A stretch of DNA of 43,635 nt, from positions 1 to 43,635 of IMG/VR virus record IMGVR_UViG_3300032235_000348. One strand, written 5' to 3'. The stretch is from a virus. The notes below the pieces were generated by a model, which saw nothing but the letters and a program-made list of their open reading frames with translations, was not told where the DNA came from and did no database searches. The translations under genes and the position numbers were made by a program. This document shows positions 10,301 through 20,747 of the stretch, piece by piece; the stretch's first letter is position 1; every line of letters begins with the position of its first letter.

Positions 10301-13300
10301 ATTTGTACCACAGATTTATGTAGACGATACGTTTGTTAGTGGGCCAAGACAAGTAATTCAAGGACACGACGGAAGCCTTACTGTTGCATACGGCGACTTT
10401 AGAGACAATGTAATTTTAGAATTCGAAAAGAGAATCTATAATAATATTAAAGTAAATTATAGATCTGATTTACTAAATGTAACGGAGTTTCTTCCAGGCG
10501 CATTTAGAAATTCACAGTTTACTAGAAACGAAACTAATGGAATTTTGTCTCCGTTATTCTTAAAGTGGACCGGAGCCTTTGGTGTTGACTTTAAATCAAA
10601 CGATACTTTTGATGAATTAAACTCGTTTACTTTTAATTATTCTTCAAATATTGACAGTATACACAAGAATTCATTGCCAGGCAACTGGAGAGGAATTTAC
10701 AAATATTTCTACGATACAGATAGACCGCATACTCATCCTTGGGAAATGCTAGGGTTTTCTAATAAGCCAGAATGGTGGGAATCAGAATACGGAGAAGCAC
10801 CTTACACTAGTGGCAATTTAATTCTGTGGAATGATTTAGAAGAAGGTAGGATTCTCCAAGGCGATCGAGCTGGAGTTGATCCTTTATATTCAAGACCAGG
10901 ACTAAGTGCTATTATCCCAGTTGACAGTAGCGGCAATCTTTTAAGTCCAACTGACACTGGATTAGCAACCACTCCGGTAATTAATCCCTCAGATCCAAAT
11001 AGAATTATTGTTCTTCGCAGCGAGCAAATTGCAGAAGACTGGAAATTTGGCGACGGCGCACCTGCCGAGAATGCATGGAAAAGAAGTAGCTACTGGCCGT
11101 TTGCAGTACAGGTATTGATGGCATTGTCTAATCCAGCTTCGTATGCTGCTAAAATGTTTGATACATCTAGGATGATTCTAAACAAAACAAATCAATATAG
11201 ATATGGAGAATCAAATGAATTTATATCTCCGTCGAAAGTTGCATTGTTTGGTGATATCGTTGACGGTAATCGAACCCTTGCTTCTGGGTATAGCGTATTT
11301 GTAATTGAACTTGGTACTACACGAGACAACAATTATCTAGAAAAAATAAAAGCCGATCTAAGCAATTTGAATTATAATTTGTCATTTAAGCTAGGCGGTT
11401 TTGGCAGTAAAGATAAGCTACAAATTTCAATCGATGCAGTTGACCCGGATAGTCCTTACCCAGGAGTTCTTGTTCCTTCTGAAGACTACAACATTATTTT
11501 CAATCAAAGCAGCCCGATCGAAAGTATAGGAATTTCTGGATTAATTATTCAGAAAGTTACCTCAGGATACTCAGTACGGGGATATGACAAATATCAGCCT
11601 TACTTTACAATTTTAAAACCATATGCTTCGAATGCTGATCAAACTTTAAGAGTCGGCGGCAGAACTGCTTCATACGTTCGTTGGAGAGCTGAAACAACAT
11701 ATAACGTAGGACAAATTGTATTTTATAACGATCGTTATTATCAGGTAAAGCAAAAGCATCTTACAGATACGACATTTAATGCATCATACTACCAGAGTTT
11801 GCCGTACTTGCCGACGCTGGGCGGAGTAGGTGTTCAGAGAAGAACTAAATTTGACACAGAAGAAACTATTGTTCCTTATGGAATTGTTTACTCTAATATT
11901 CAAGAAGTTTACGATTTAATTGTTGGTTACGGCAAGTGGTTAGTGTCAAAAGGATTTGTATTTGATGAATTCAATAATGATCTAGGACAGGTTTTAGATT
12001 GGGATTTTGCATCTAAAGAATTTCTATATTGGACTACACAAAATTGGGCAACTAATTCTGTAATCACTATTAGTCCGTTTGCTAACAAAGTCAAGTACTA
12101 TTCAACTCAAGGTGTTGTTGATAGTATTGTTAATAATTTTTATGAATATAGTTTATTAACAGCAGACGGCTCTCCGTTCTCAAGAAATGCGTTTGATATT
12201 GTTCGACTAGACGGCGAATTTACAATCTCAACGGTTAACACTAAAGAAGGCTTGTTCTTTGCTAGAATTAATATTGTGCAAAAAGAACATGCAGTAATCT
12301 TTAATAACTTTACTTTGTTCAATGACATTGTTTATGACGTTGATACAGGATATCGTCAGCGTCGAATAAGCCTTAAAGGATTTAGAACCGCAGATTGGAA
12401 TGGTGATTTTTACAGCCCTGGATTTGTGTTTGACCAAGCAAATATCAGTGATTGGAAGAAATACACAGATTATAAAATTGGCGAAGTAGTTCGATTCTCT
12501 GGAAAATATTATTCAGCTCCAAAGGGATTAGCAGGTACTAATGAGTTTAATTTCAACGATTGGGTTCTGCTAGCTGAAAGACCAGAAGCGCAGCTTCTTC
12601 CAAACTTTGAGTATAAAATTGGACAATTTGAAGATTTCTATAGTTTAGATATAGACAACTTTGACACTGGTCAGCAAAGCATGGCTCAGCATTTAACTGG
12701 CTATACTCCTCGTCCATATCTAAATAATATTATTGGAGATCCAATTGCTCAGTATAAGTTTTATCAAGGTTATATTAGAGAAAAAGGTACAAGAAATCCA
12801 CTAACAAAAATTTCTAAATCATCTCTAAATACATATCAAGCCAGCATTGATTTCAATGAGGAGTGGGCATTCCGTGTAGGATATTTTGGCGGATACAACA
12901 CATACCAAGAATTAGAAACTTCGTTGGATTCTACACAGTTTATTGAAAATCCTCAAATTATTGAATTTGTTGCAGAAAAACCTGTAGGAAATACTGACGT
13001 AGTTTATTATAAAGATGAAAGCGACATCATTATCTCTCCGGAAGATCTTGATATCAATCAAATTTTTCCAGTTATTGAAACTAGTGATGTAGAAGATATT
13101 TTCCAGCTACCGGTAGCTGGTTATGTAAGATTCGACGATGTTAACGGAACAGCTTATAATAAGAATAGCATTTTAGATATTGCAAACAACAGTGCATTAA
13201 TTGAAGGCAGTACTATTTGGTTAGGATTTAAAGAAAACAGTGATTGGGATGTGTTAAGGTACACTAAGGTACCGGCAATTATCACTAATGTTGAAATCTA

Positions 13301-16300
13301 CGAAGTTGGTCAATCGATACTGTTTACAACATCAGCAAATCATCAATTGACTGTTAATGACTTGATTAGTGTTAGTCGAATCTCAAATGATATTGATCAA
13401 TGCTACATAGTATCTGAAATTATTTCTCCCACACAGTTTACAGTATTTTCTACTCTTTACGATATTCCAATTCTTCCTGAAATTATATCGGGATTACTTT
13501 TTGTATTCAAATCCTCGAGATTATCTGACTTTTCTAAATTAACTGATATACCTTTCTTAGAAAGATGGCAAAACGGAGAAAAGATTTGGGTCGATGATAA
13601 CGGTTCGAATCTTTGGGCAGTGTATGAAAAAACTGAAAACTATGAGTCTTCGAAATATCCAAGCGTAGTTAATAAGCCTTCACAGCACTATGGTACAAAG
13701 ATCTTTGCCTCAGATTTTACCAGTACATTTATTGTGTCTGCTCCGGACTATTACGATGCAGTTGACAATCTTTTAGGAAGAGTATTCTTATTAGATAAAA
13801 ATGCAGACGGTTCTCCGAACTTAATTTTTAGCTATTCTTTAAATGACGAAAATGTTTATTTCGATAGTACAGCGACAAACTCTTTTGGATTTAGCTTAGA
13901 ATCTGATCCTATTAAGAAATTAATATTTGTCGGCGCTCCGAGAACAACTAATGTAAGAACTGCGTCAAGTTCAACTGTTGTTAATCCGAGTTTGTCGTTC
14001 CTAAGTTTTGATAATCAAGGAATTGTTAAGATTTCATTGTATGATGAGAGCGATATTGACGAAACTGCAAAAGTTGTAGTAACTACTCCAACTCCGGCAG
14101 ACAATGTACTTTTTGGATATGATTTAGCATACTCTACAATTACTAATTCTTTGTTAGTTGGTGCTCCTGGACAAAATAATAGTGCAGGATCAGTATACAA
14201 ATATACAATCATCTCGACAGCATCAACCGTGTCAACAATATATCAAGGTGCTATTGCACTTCCAACTTTAGCTTCTGGTTATCGTTTCGGATCGGCAATT
14301 GCTGGAAATGCTAGCTTAACTCGTTATGCAGTTTCTGCACCAGGATACATTAACACTGTTAATCCCGATTCTGCAGGTTCGAGAGGTGCAGTATATGTTT
14401 ATGATACATCGTTAGTTACTCCTCAAATAATTACAGGAGACACGCTATCATTGCCAGCATTGTTTGGACCTACTGATATATTTGGTTCCACAATAAAAAT
14501 GACCAAAGACGGTCAGTATTTGATAATCGGAAGTCCGCAAGCCTACGACAATTTACATGAAACACAAACAGGTGTAGTAGATATATTCAAGTGGAATGGA
14601 ACTCAGTTTACTCATCATCAAAGAATATATTCGCCAATTGATTCTAATGGTGCAAGTTTTGGATACGACATTTCGGTAGATGATGAAGGAGAGCTTTTAG
14701 TAATTTCGTCAATTGGTGATGGAAAGACTGCTGTTCCTACTTTTAACAAATATTCTGAAAGACTAGATCCAACAACAGCATTGGCAGAATATCAGTCAAT
14801 ATATATTAATGATCCGGAAAGTACTCCAACTAAGTTATTGACAACTTTTGACAGCGGCTCGACTGGCTTCTTTAGTACTATAATCGATGCTGGATCGGTA
14901 CATGCTTATAGTAGATTCGGTACTAAGTGGGCTCATTCTCAAGAGATTATTGATCCAGAAATTGATACTGGTAGTTTTTATGGAGCAAGTGTTGCTGCTA
15001 CAAACGATCTAGTTTACGTTGGCGCACCGGCCTTTTTAGATTCTTTAAACAACGGCAACGGACAGATTTACCTATTTTCTAAAATTGATCCTTCAATTAA
15101 GGGATGGAATTTACTAAGAGAGCAAGAGCCATTAGTTGATATTAATAAGATTAAACGAGCTCTTACAATAAACACTACCGATGATCAAATTCAAGACTAT
15201 ATCGATGTCATTGATCCAATTAAAGGTAATATCATCGGAACTGCAAGAGAAGAACTAAAATATATAACTTCTTATGATCCTGCAGTTTATAGTGTAGGTA
15301 TTGACGGTGTTAATGTTAGTGTTAACAGCAACTGGCTAGACTCGCATGTTGGCGAACTATGGTGGGATCTTTCAACTGTTAAGTACGTTTGGTACGAACA
15401 GGGAGAGCTAGAATATCGCAAGAATAACTGGAATAATGTTTTTCCTGGTAGCTCAATTGATGTGTACGAGTGGGTCAGAACAGAGTATCTTCCTACCGAA
15501 TGGAGTGCTATTGCAGACACCACTGACGGATTAGCTCGCGGTGTAAGCGGACAGCCAAAATTTGTAAACAATAATGTTGTATCAGTTAAGCAAGTATATA
15601 ATAATGTAGCAAATGCATTTACTAATGTTTACTATTATTGGGTTAAGAATAAAAATATTACACCATCGAATGTAGATGGACGTCGTAGACCTGCACTCGA
15701 AATTGCTAGAGAAATTGCAAATCCAACTGCTACCGGAAATAAATTCCTAGCAGTATTATCGCCCACGTCGATGATTGTTGCAAATTCAAAGTCTTCAATA
15801 ATGTCAGATTCAATTAATTTAAACATTAGTTTTGACTATATTAACGATGCAGCAAATCGTCACACAGAGTGGTTACTACTACAAGAAAACGATCCAAATA
15901 GTAGACCTAACTGGTTACTAGAAAAGAAACTATTTGATAGCTTGTTAGGACACGATTCGATTGGCAATCCGGTTCCTGATCCTCAGCTTCCGAGTAAGTT
16001 AAAATATGGTGTTGAAATTCGACCTAAGCAATCTCTGTTTGTAGATCGAAAAGAAGCATTAAGAAATATAATCGAATTTGCAAATAGTGTAGTATCGGCT
16101 GAACTAATCACCGATAGAGTAAACTTTACAAATCTTAACTCTAAAGATGAACTTCCTGCTGAAGAAACTTATGATTTACTAGTTGAAGATATTTTTGAAT
16201 TAGAATTAGTGCCAACATCGCTGTTACAAACTGCAGAATTATTAGCTAACATCGACAGCGACGGAAAAATAATTTCAGTATCAATTCTAAATCCAGGATA

Positions 16301-19300
16301 TGGTTATAAAACTCCGCCTACAATTTCTATATCAGGTCCAGGCACTGGCGCTGAGCTAGAATCGATTATTAATGACCAAGGTAGTATTACTGGCGTTATT
16401 GTTGTTAATGGTGGGTTTAATTTCACAGAATCACCAGAGCTAACTGTTAGACCATTTACTGTAGTAGTTCAAACTGATAAAAATCTAAACGGCAAATGGT
16501 CTCTTAATATTTGGGACAAAGATCAAAAGCAATGGGATATAATTAAAACCCAAGTTTATGATACTACTTTATATTGGGAATACATTGATTGGGCCAGCGC
16601 CGATTATAACGAACTAGCATCAATCGAATACAATGTTGAGTCAACCTACGAGATTAACGGGTTACTAGATATCGAAGAAGGAATGCATGTTAAAGTTCTT
16701 AACAGCGGCAACGGACGTTTTATAATCCTCCGAAGAACCGATGGAACATCTGGATCTTTTGATGATGATTGGGATATTGTTTATTCTCAAAATGGAACAA
16801 TTCGTTTCCTAGATTCTCTTTGGGATGTTAACGAATCATTCTATGCATGGGACGAGTTCGCTGGATTTGATCAGACTCGATTTGATCAAGCACCAGATCA
16901 AGAAATTTTCTATGCGTTAACTGCACTAAGAGATGACATATTCATCAATAATCTTAAGATTAATTGGAATAAGCTATTCTTCAAAGCTGTTCGTTATGCG
17001 TTTAGCGAGCAAACAACTTTAGATTGGGCATTTAAGACTACTTTTATTAGTGCTATTAACAACTTAGGTAGTCTAAATCAAGTTCCGACATATAAACTTC
17101 AAAATAGTCAAAATTATGAGGATTTTCTAGAAGAAATCAAGCCATATCACACTAAAATTAGAAGATTTACTGAGGTTTATACAGGAACTGAGTTTTCGCA
17201 GTCATACACTACAGACTTTGACTTACCTTCGTATTTCAACGAATTGACTCAAAAATTTGAAACTGTTAATTTTGGTAACGATTTATTGTTGTCATATCCT
17301 TGGAAATCTTGGTATGATAACTTTACATATGGAATAGAATCAATTGAAATTTATGACGGCGGAGCAGGTTACACAGAAGTTCCTGCAGTTCACATTGTTG
17401 CAGCTAACGGCGACACTGGACAAGGTGCTGAAGCAGTTGCTCATATTTCGCTAGGAAAAATATCTAGAATTGATATTATTAATCCAGGATATGGATATAC
17501 TTCTGCTCCAACTATTGTCTTAAACGGCGGCGCAACAGTAACTTCTTCTGCAAAAGTATATGCAAGACTTGGAAACTGCCCAGTAAGAATCAACCATTTA
17601 ACTATGAAATTTGATAGAGTTTCGGGAGTTAGAGAAATTGGTAACAAATATTACACTGATGTATTTGTTAGCAACGGAGAAGATGTTACCTATGATTTAA
17701 CTTGGGTTCCAATTCCAGATAAAACTGAAATTACAATGACTCTTAACGGCGTCTTACAGCTAATGGATAGTTACACTATTGAATATAGCGAAAGAAAATA
17801 TAGTCCACAGTCAAATACAACTTATACTAAAAAGTTTGCAACTCTAAGATTATTGTTTACGCCACAGAACGGAGATACAATTGAAATAACTTATCCTAAG
17901 AATTTGGATTTCTATACAGCAGTTGATCGAATTGAAGATTATTATGCACCAGGTTCTGGAATGCCGGGCAAAGAGTCTGATCAGTTAATGACAGGCTTGT
18001 CATATCCTGGACTTCAAATTGATACACTACCATTTGATGCAACAGGCGGCTGGGATGTAGTACCTTACGGAGTTTCATCGTGGGATAACTATTCGCTTGA
18101 GTCGGGTTACATGTCGTTCTCGACTACAGCTCAGACCACGCAAACATTTACTTTAACCAACATGATTATTACTACCGGTACACAAGTAAATGTTTATCTT
18201 AACGGACTACGAGTAGACAGCACATTATCAAATGCAGTTGTTCCTACCTTAATTGGTAAAGGAACAGGTGCAGTTGACTACATCGAAATTCAAGGTCCAG
18301 GAGCAGGATATTCTTCAACATTTACTTCGGTGACAATTTCTGCTCCTAATAATCTAAGCGGTACACAAGCAACAGCAAATGCTATTGTAGTTGATGGTTC
18401 GATTGCTGGCATTAGCATTCTTAATAAAGGCAGTGGATATACAGAAGATCCTGTAGTAACAATTACTGGACCTTCTACAATTCAAGCATATGCTAAGGCT
18501 GTTCTTAAAGCTGAATTTACTACGTCGACGTCGACAGTTATTAGAACTGAAGTAGTAATTCCAGGAGGAACATCAACGTTTGCTACTACTTCTACCCTTG
18601 TTGTCTTTAGATATTCGACCAGCGATGGTACATTACAGCCTACTGATTTAGGAAATCTTGATTCAGTTATTAGTGGCGGAGACCTAGCTTATACCACTGC
18701 ACTTGGATTGACACCGAGCGAAATTATATTAGATGGTGGATCAACATCGACACAATTTATATCTGGTATGAACGATGATGGATTCTTAAATCCTTACAAC
18801 AGTTATGCTCCGGAGGAATGTGTTCCTGGACAGGTACAAGAAGCAATCGGAATCAGCGTATATGATCAGCCAGTTAATACTTCGCCGATTATTGCTAATA
18901 AAAATTATATCGTTGACGGATCGACATCGACATTTAGTCTAGGAGTTAAGCCGTCCAATTACGATTCTGTAATTGCAATCTTTAATAATTCTAAATTAAC
19001 TTTGTCAGAATTCACTATCGATTATAAGAATAACACATTTACTTTTAACTCAGCAAATCCGGGAACAGGTTGGCTTAGCTTAACATCTATGCAGCTAGCC
19101 GGAATTAGACTAATCGATCACTATACTGATACTACTGAAACAACGTCTTCGATTGTTACATCAGTTGCATATTCAGATGTTGGAAGTAATGGGTCGAGTG
19201 TGTATGTAACAATAAATGGAATTCCTGCAGCAGCCGGAGATGCTTACACTATTGAAAATTATCAATCAAGAGCAAAGCTAAGTTTCTTCCAAACTGGTAC

Positions 19301-20747
19301 AATTCAAGCATATTTGTTCAATGCTCCAGTTAAAGCATTTAGTGAAATCAATGAGCAAATTATTACAGCTTATAATAACGATTCCGCTTTTGTATTATAT
19401 CAATCCCCAGGAGTTGCAGGTCCCCTCCATAGTCAAGTAATTGTTACTTTAGATGGATTGAGGTTAAATCCTCCAGTTACTACATATTATCAAGTAACTG
19501 ATAATCAGTTAACATTTGATGTTAGCGAGTCTATTAGATTCCCATCAAGGGGAGTTAGCCTTGCAGATCTTGAAGTTTATGTTAATGGCGTTCGAGAAGA
19601 AGTTCCAGGAATTTGGAGATTAACTCAAACTAAAAATCAGATAACCTTTACTCAAGGATCTTTAACAACAGGCGATGTAGTAGCAATTGTAGTTAAGAAG
19701 GGTCATGATTACCTCATCGAAAACGATCAATTAGTATTAGTAAATCCAGTTGAAGCTACTTCTGAAATTCGAATTACAACGTTTACTAATCATGATCCGT
19801 CCTTTATTAGAACTGAAAGATTTACGGGTAACCCAACAAATCAATACCCTATGCAAAGAGCAGCACTAGATTCGTCTTATGTTTGGGTAACTTATAACGG
19901 AACACCGTTAATGACTGACGTAGATTACCGAGTAAGTACTGACGGTTATACAGTCATTGTTAGAGACGGAATTTTTGAATCTATCAATGATGCAGTAGTG
20001 ATCACTAGCTTTGCAAGTCAAGAAATTAGAATGTCTTCTTATAGAATTTTCAAAGACTTGCTAGGCAGAACTCATTACAAGAGATTGAGCAACGAAAATA
20101 CTACATACCTTACTCAAGACTTGTATACTACATCTACATCAATTGTTGTTGAAGATGCAAGCGTGTTAACTCCGCCAGATGTTAATTCTAAAATACCAGG
20201 CGTTGTTTTAATTGACGGCGAAAGAATTGAGTTCTTTACAGTAGTTGGAAATACATTAGGGCAATTGAGAAGAGGCACACTCGGCACTATGCCAGCTTCA
20301 GTTTATCTATCAGGCAAGCCAGTAATTGACCAAGGTGTAATTCAAACAATGCCAGTTAGAGATTTTGCTCAAACAACTGCAACAATCATTTCAACGTCGA
20401 CCCAGGTGACATTTGATTTAAGTAACAGCATCAGATTTAATACATCAGTTGCGTTTACTGATCAGGTCGAAGTTCGATACGGCGGAAGAAAATTATTGAA
20501 GCCAAACTTATACACCGTGCAACACGATTACGATTTATCGTATGATAGCACATCGACAGCTGATACAGTGTTAGTACCAGAGTTTTCGATCTCAACATCG
20601 AGTGTATTAACTTTGAATTTTGCTCCTGACGCAGGCGTAAAATTAGAAGTTATTGCAAGAAATTCTACTGTATTTGATCAGACAACAATTAATTTTATAC
20701 GTGAAAGGTCGGCTTCGTTGCCAGATAAATATCGATATGGACAATAA
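7368..20747 (+). CDS. Giant virion structural protein (4459 aa) with FG-GAP-like propeller and carbohydrate-binding-like modules
   Basis: The N-terminus (LLPGYLRTDKNEKFLANTLD, then YQLEPSMVIRDNN and FINYRQYYWMPNGPDSIEI) resembles the very large structural proteins (often named VrlC) next to gp6 in T4-like marine phages. Residues about 2115-2575 hold six clear and one weak V/I-G/S-A/S-P motifs (near 2124, 2188, 2264, 2322, 2387, 2446, 2551), spaced mostly 60-75 residues, as in integrin-type FG-GAP beta-propellers. Two W-x4-5-Y-x2-G-x2-V modules (about 1438 and 1695) resemble CBM5/12 chitin-binding folds. Five GxGY repeats lie near 2974, 3328, 3371, 3641 and 3684. The C-terminus has IDGERIEFFTVVGNTLGQLR, common in phage tail proteins. 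Probably a baseplate-periphery or fibre protein contacting host glycans; the role is inferred. No frameshift is visible over 13.4 kb. Confidence 0.85.
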   Translation: MANKSIKPVDVNNRSNTRRTADLLPGYLRTDKNEKFLANTLDQYIQQPQLERLNGFVGSKLSLNYDPESDTYVNTGGKLRTDYQLEPSMVIRDNNADIKKVSGYDDLINQLSFYGANVSNLDRLFRPESYSYDPCIDWDKFINYRQYYWMPNGPDSIEITGQQKNTVSTYTVTDSADKLHLIFNPDGLTPTPLLTLYRGMTYVFNINSEYPFYIKTAYVKGVQNLYPAASNQGTKSGQIILTVDDTTPNVLFYFAEGNDTAIGQFAVKQLSENTVLDLEQEVIGKQTYQSGNGVTFSNGMKVRFVGNVTPDSYLDKDFIIEGVGSSIKLIEFDTLKTVGLSTTNIDVDFDATPFDEYPFDDFSFVPLTPEYITINRAAPDLNSWSRYNRWVHEDVISSSASANNVPAVFDASMRAQRPIIEFIAGMQLFNFGSKAKQNVDLIDTVTKSAFSTFEGSAGFYIDGVQVEEGFRVIFNADTDPLVRGRIYRVTFSTVNNRLVVNLEEAIDSEPVLNNSVVAIRGTSSAGTNWWYNGSEWIFGQQKTELNQAPLFELYDKDGNRFADQNFYNSSFNGTKIFGYSVGTGTPDPVLGFPLNYRNVVNVGDYLFENFFMTDEFTDFTNGNLSVLTVSGNYLKFNSDDNETFRDVWTPQKEQKIPIIQFQVIESATPSIQITSIENPGYDQSMTLGVFVNDVEQLLNIDYVIARTGSQAYVVSTTSFSKDDRVLIKVYSVKTPINDGYYEVPTNLSNNPLNGPIGEFTFAELSDHVKTITENHPTFNGVFPGTGNLRDLGDINSYGTRLVSHSNPVGFAHYFIGTDENNLISAIRRVSDDYNQFKASLIRQVADLKAFQDPIIMLDKALMLLSANKDKTFPYHYSDMVPYGENYTGRNYTVTDSRNKRYSLLSVFDSEVLSERAVLVYLNDTLLVKDTDYVIEKFSPSILINAPLVKGDIITVKDYQSTVGNYVPPTPTKLGLYPKFVPQIYVDDTFVSGPRQVIQGHDGSLTVAYGDFRDNVILEFEKRIYNNIKVNYRSDLLNVTEFLPGAFRNSQFTRNETNGILSPLFLKWTGAFGVDFKSNDTFDELNSFTFNYSSNIDSIHKNSLPGNWRGIYKYFYDTDRPHTHPWEMLGFSNKPEWWESEYGEAPYTSGNLILWNDLEEGRILQGDRAGVDPLYSRPGLSAIIPVDSSGNLLSPTDTGLATTPVINPSDPNRIIVLRSEQIAEDWKFGDGAPAENAWKRSSYWPFAVQVLMALSNPASYAAKMFDTSRMILNKTNQYRYGESNEFISPSKVALFGDIVDGNRTLASGYSVFVIELGTTRDNNYLEKIKADLSNLNYNLSFKLGGFGSKDKLQISIDAVDPDSPYPGVLVPSEDYNIIFNQSSPIESIGISGLIIQKVTSGYSVRGYDKYQPYFTILKPYASNADQTLRVGGRTASYVRWRAETTYNVGQIVFYNDRYYQVKQKHLTDTTFNASYYQSLPYLPTLGGVGVQRRTKFDTEETIVPYGIVYSNIQEVYDLIVGYGKWLVSKGFVFDEFNNDLGQVLDWDFASKEFLYWTTQNWATNSVITISPFANKVKYYSTQGVVDSIVNNFYEYSLLTADGSPFSRNAFDIVRLDGEFTISTVNTKEGLFFARINIVQKEHAVIFNNFTLFNDIVYDVDTGYRQRRISLKGFRTADWNGDFYSPGFVFDQANISDWKKYTDYKIGEVVRFSGKYYSAPKGLAGTNEFNFNDWVLLAERPEAQLLPNFEYKIGQFEDFYSLDIDNFDTGQQSMAQHLTGYTPRPYLNNIIGDPIAQYKFYQGYIREKGTRNPLTKISKSSLNTYQASIDFNEEWAFRVGYFGGYNTYQELETSLDSTQFIENPQIIEFVAEKPVGNTDVVYYKDESDIIISPEDLDINQIFPVIETSDVEDIFQLPVAGYVRFDDVNGTAYNKNSILDIANNSALIEGSTIWLGFKENSDWDVLRYTKVPAIITNVEIYEVGQSILFTTSANHQLTVNDLISVSRISNDIDQCYIVSEIISPTQFTVFSTLYDIPILPEIISGLLFVFKSSRLSDFSKLTDIPFLERWQNGEKIWVDDNGSNLWAVYEKTENYESSKYPSVVNKPSQHYGTKIFASDFTSTFIVSAPDYYDAVDNLLGRVFLLDKNADGSPNLIFSYSLNDENVYFDSTATNSFGFSLESDPIKKLIFVGAPRTTNVRTASSSTVVNPSLSFLSFDNQGIVKISLYDESDIDETAKVVVTTPTPADNVLFGYDLAYSTITNSLLVGAPGQNNSAGSVYKYTIISTASTVSTIYQGAIALPTLASGYRFGSAIAGNASLTRYAVSAPGYINTVNPDSAGSRGAVYVYDTSLVTPQIITGDTLSLPALFGPTDIFGSTIKMTKDGQYLIIGSPQAYDNLHETQTGVVDIFKWNGTQFTHHQRIYSPIDSNGASFGYDISVDDEGELLVISSIGDGKTAVPTFNKYSERLDPTTALAEYQSIYINDPESTPTKLLTTFDSGSTGFFSTIIDAGSVHAYSRFGTKWAHSQEIIDPEIDTGSFYGASVAATNDLVYVGAPAFLDSLNNGNGQIYLFSKIDPSIKGWNLLREQEPLVDINKIKRALTINTTDDQIQDYIDVIDPIKGNIIGTAREELKYITSYDPAVYSVGIDGVNVSVNSNWLDSHVGELWWDLSTVKYVWYEQGELEYRKNNWNNVFPGSSIDVYEWVRTEYLPTEWSAIADTTDGLARGVSGQPKFVNNNVVSVKQVYNNVANAFTNVYYYWVKNKNITPSNVDGRRRPALEIAREIANPTATGNKFLAVLSPTSMIVANSKSSIMSDSINLNISFDYINDAANRHTEWLLLQENDPNSRPNWLLEKKLFDSLLGHDSIGNPVPDPQLPSKLKYGVEIRPKQSLFVDRKEALRNIIEFANSVVSAELITDRVNFTNLNSKDELPAEETYDLLVEDIFELELVPTSLLQTAELLANIDSDGKIISVSILNPGYGYKTPPTISISGPGTGAELESIINDQGSITGVIVVNGGFNFTESPELTVRPFTVVVQTDKNLNGKWSLNIWDKDQKQWDIIKTQVYDTTLYWEYIDWASADYNELASIEYNVESTYEINGLLDIEEGMHVKVLNSGNGRFIILRRTDGTSGSFDDDWDIVYSQNGTIRFLDSLWDVNESFYAWDEFAGFDQTRFDQAPDQEIFYALTALRDDIFINNLKINWNKLFFKAVRYAFSEQTTLDWAFKTTFISAINNLGSLNQVPTYKLQNSQNYEDFLEEIKPYHTKIRRFTEVYTGTEFSQSYTTDFDLPSYFNELTQKFETVNFGNDLLLSYPWKSWYDNFTYGIESIEIYDGGAGYTEVPAVHIVAANGDTGQGAEAVAHISLGKISRIDIINPGYGYTSAPTIVLNGGATVTSSAKVYARLGNCPVRINHLTMKFDRVSGVREIGNKYYTDVFVSNGEDVTYDLTWVPIPDKTEITMTLNGVLQLMDSYTIEYSERKYSPQSNTTYTKKFATLRLLFTPQNGDTIEITYPKNLDFYTAVDRIEDYYAPGSGMPGKESDQLMTGLSYPGLQIDTLPFDATGGWDVVPYGVSSWDNYSLESGYMSFSTTAQTTQTFTLTNMIITTGTQVNVYLNGLRVDSTLSNAVVPTLIGKGTGAVDYIEIQGPGAGYSSTFTSVTISAPNNLSGTQATANAIVVDGSIAGISILNKGSGYTEDPVVTITGPSTIQAYAKAVLKAEFTTSTSTVIRTEVVIPGGTSTFATTSTLVVFRYSTSDGTLQPTDLGNLDSVISGGDLAYTTALGLTPSEIILDGGSTSTQFISGMNDDGFLNPYNSYAPEECVPGQVQEAIGISVYDQPVNTSPIIANKNYIVDGSTSTFSLGVKPSNYDSVIAIFNNSKLTLSEFTIDYKNNTFTFNSANPGTGWLSLTSMQLAGIRLIDHYTDTTETTSSIVTSVAYSDVGSNGSSVYVTINGIPAAAGDAYTIENYQSRAKLSFFQTGTIQAYLFNAPVKAFSEINEQIITAYNNDSAFVLYQSPGVAGPLHSQVIVTLDGLRLNPPVTTYYQVTDNQLTFDVSESIRFPSRGVSLADLEVYVNGVREEVPGIWRLTQTKNQITFTQGSLTTGDVVAIVVKKGHDYLIENDQLVLVNPVEATSEIRITTFTNHDPSFIRTERFTGNPTNQYPMQRAALDSSYVWVTYNGTPLMTDVDYRVSTDGYTVIVRDGIFESINDAVVITSFASQEIRMSSYRIFKDLLGRTHYKRLSNENTTYLTQDLYTTSTSIVVEDASVLTPPDVNSKIPGVVLIDGERIEFFTVVGNTLGQLRRGTLGTMPASVYLSGKPVIDQGVIQTMPVRDFAQTTATIISTSTQVTFDLSNSIRFNTSVAFTDQVEVRYGGRKLLKPNLYTVQHDYDLSYDSTSTADTVLVPEFSISTSSVLTLNFAPDAGVKLEVIARNSTVFDQTTINFIRERSASLPDKYRYGQ

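Noticed and set aside
20724-20731. GATAAATA as a late promoter
   Set aside because: It lies inside the giant gene and would start transcription at the ATG 20737 itself, leaving no leader.
20653-20736. Upstream start for the 219-residue structural protein
   Set aside because: The extension lies wholly inside the end of the giant gene and resembles out-of-frame sequence. ATG 20737 leaves only an 11-bp overlap.
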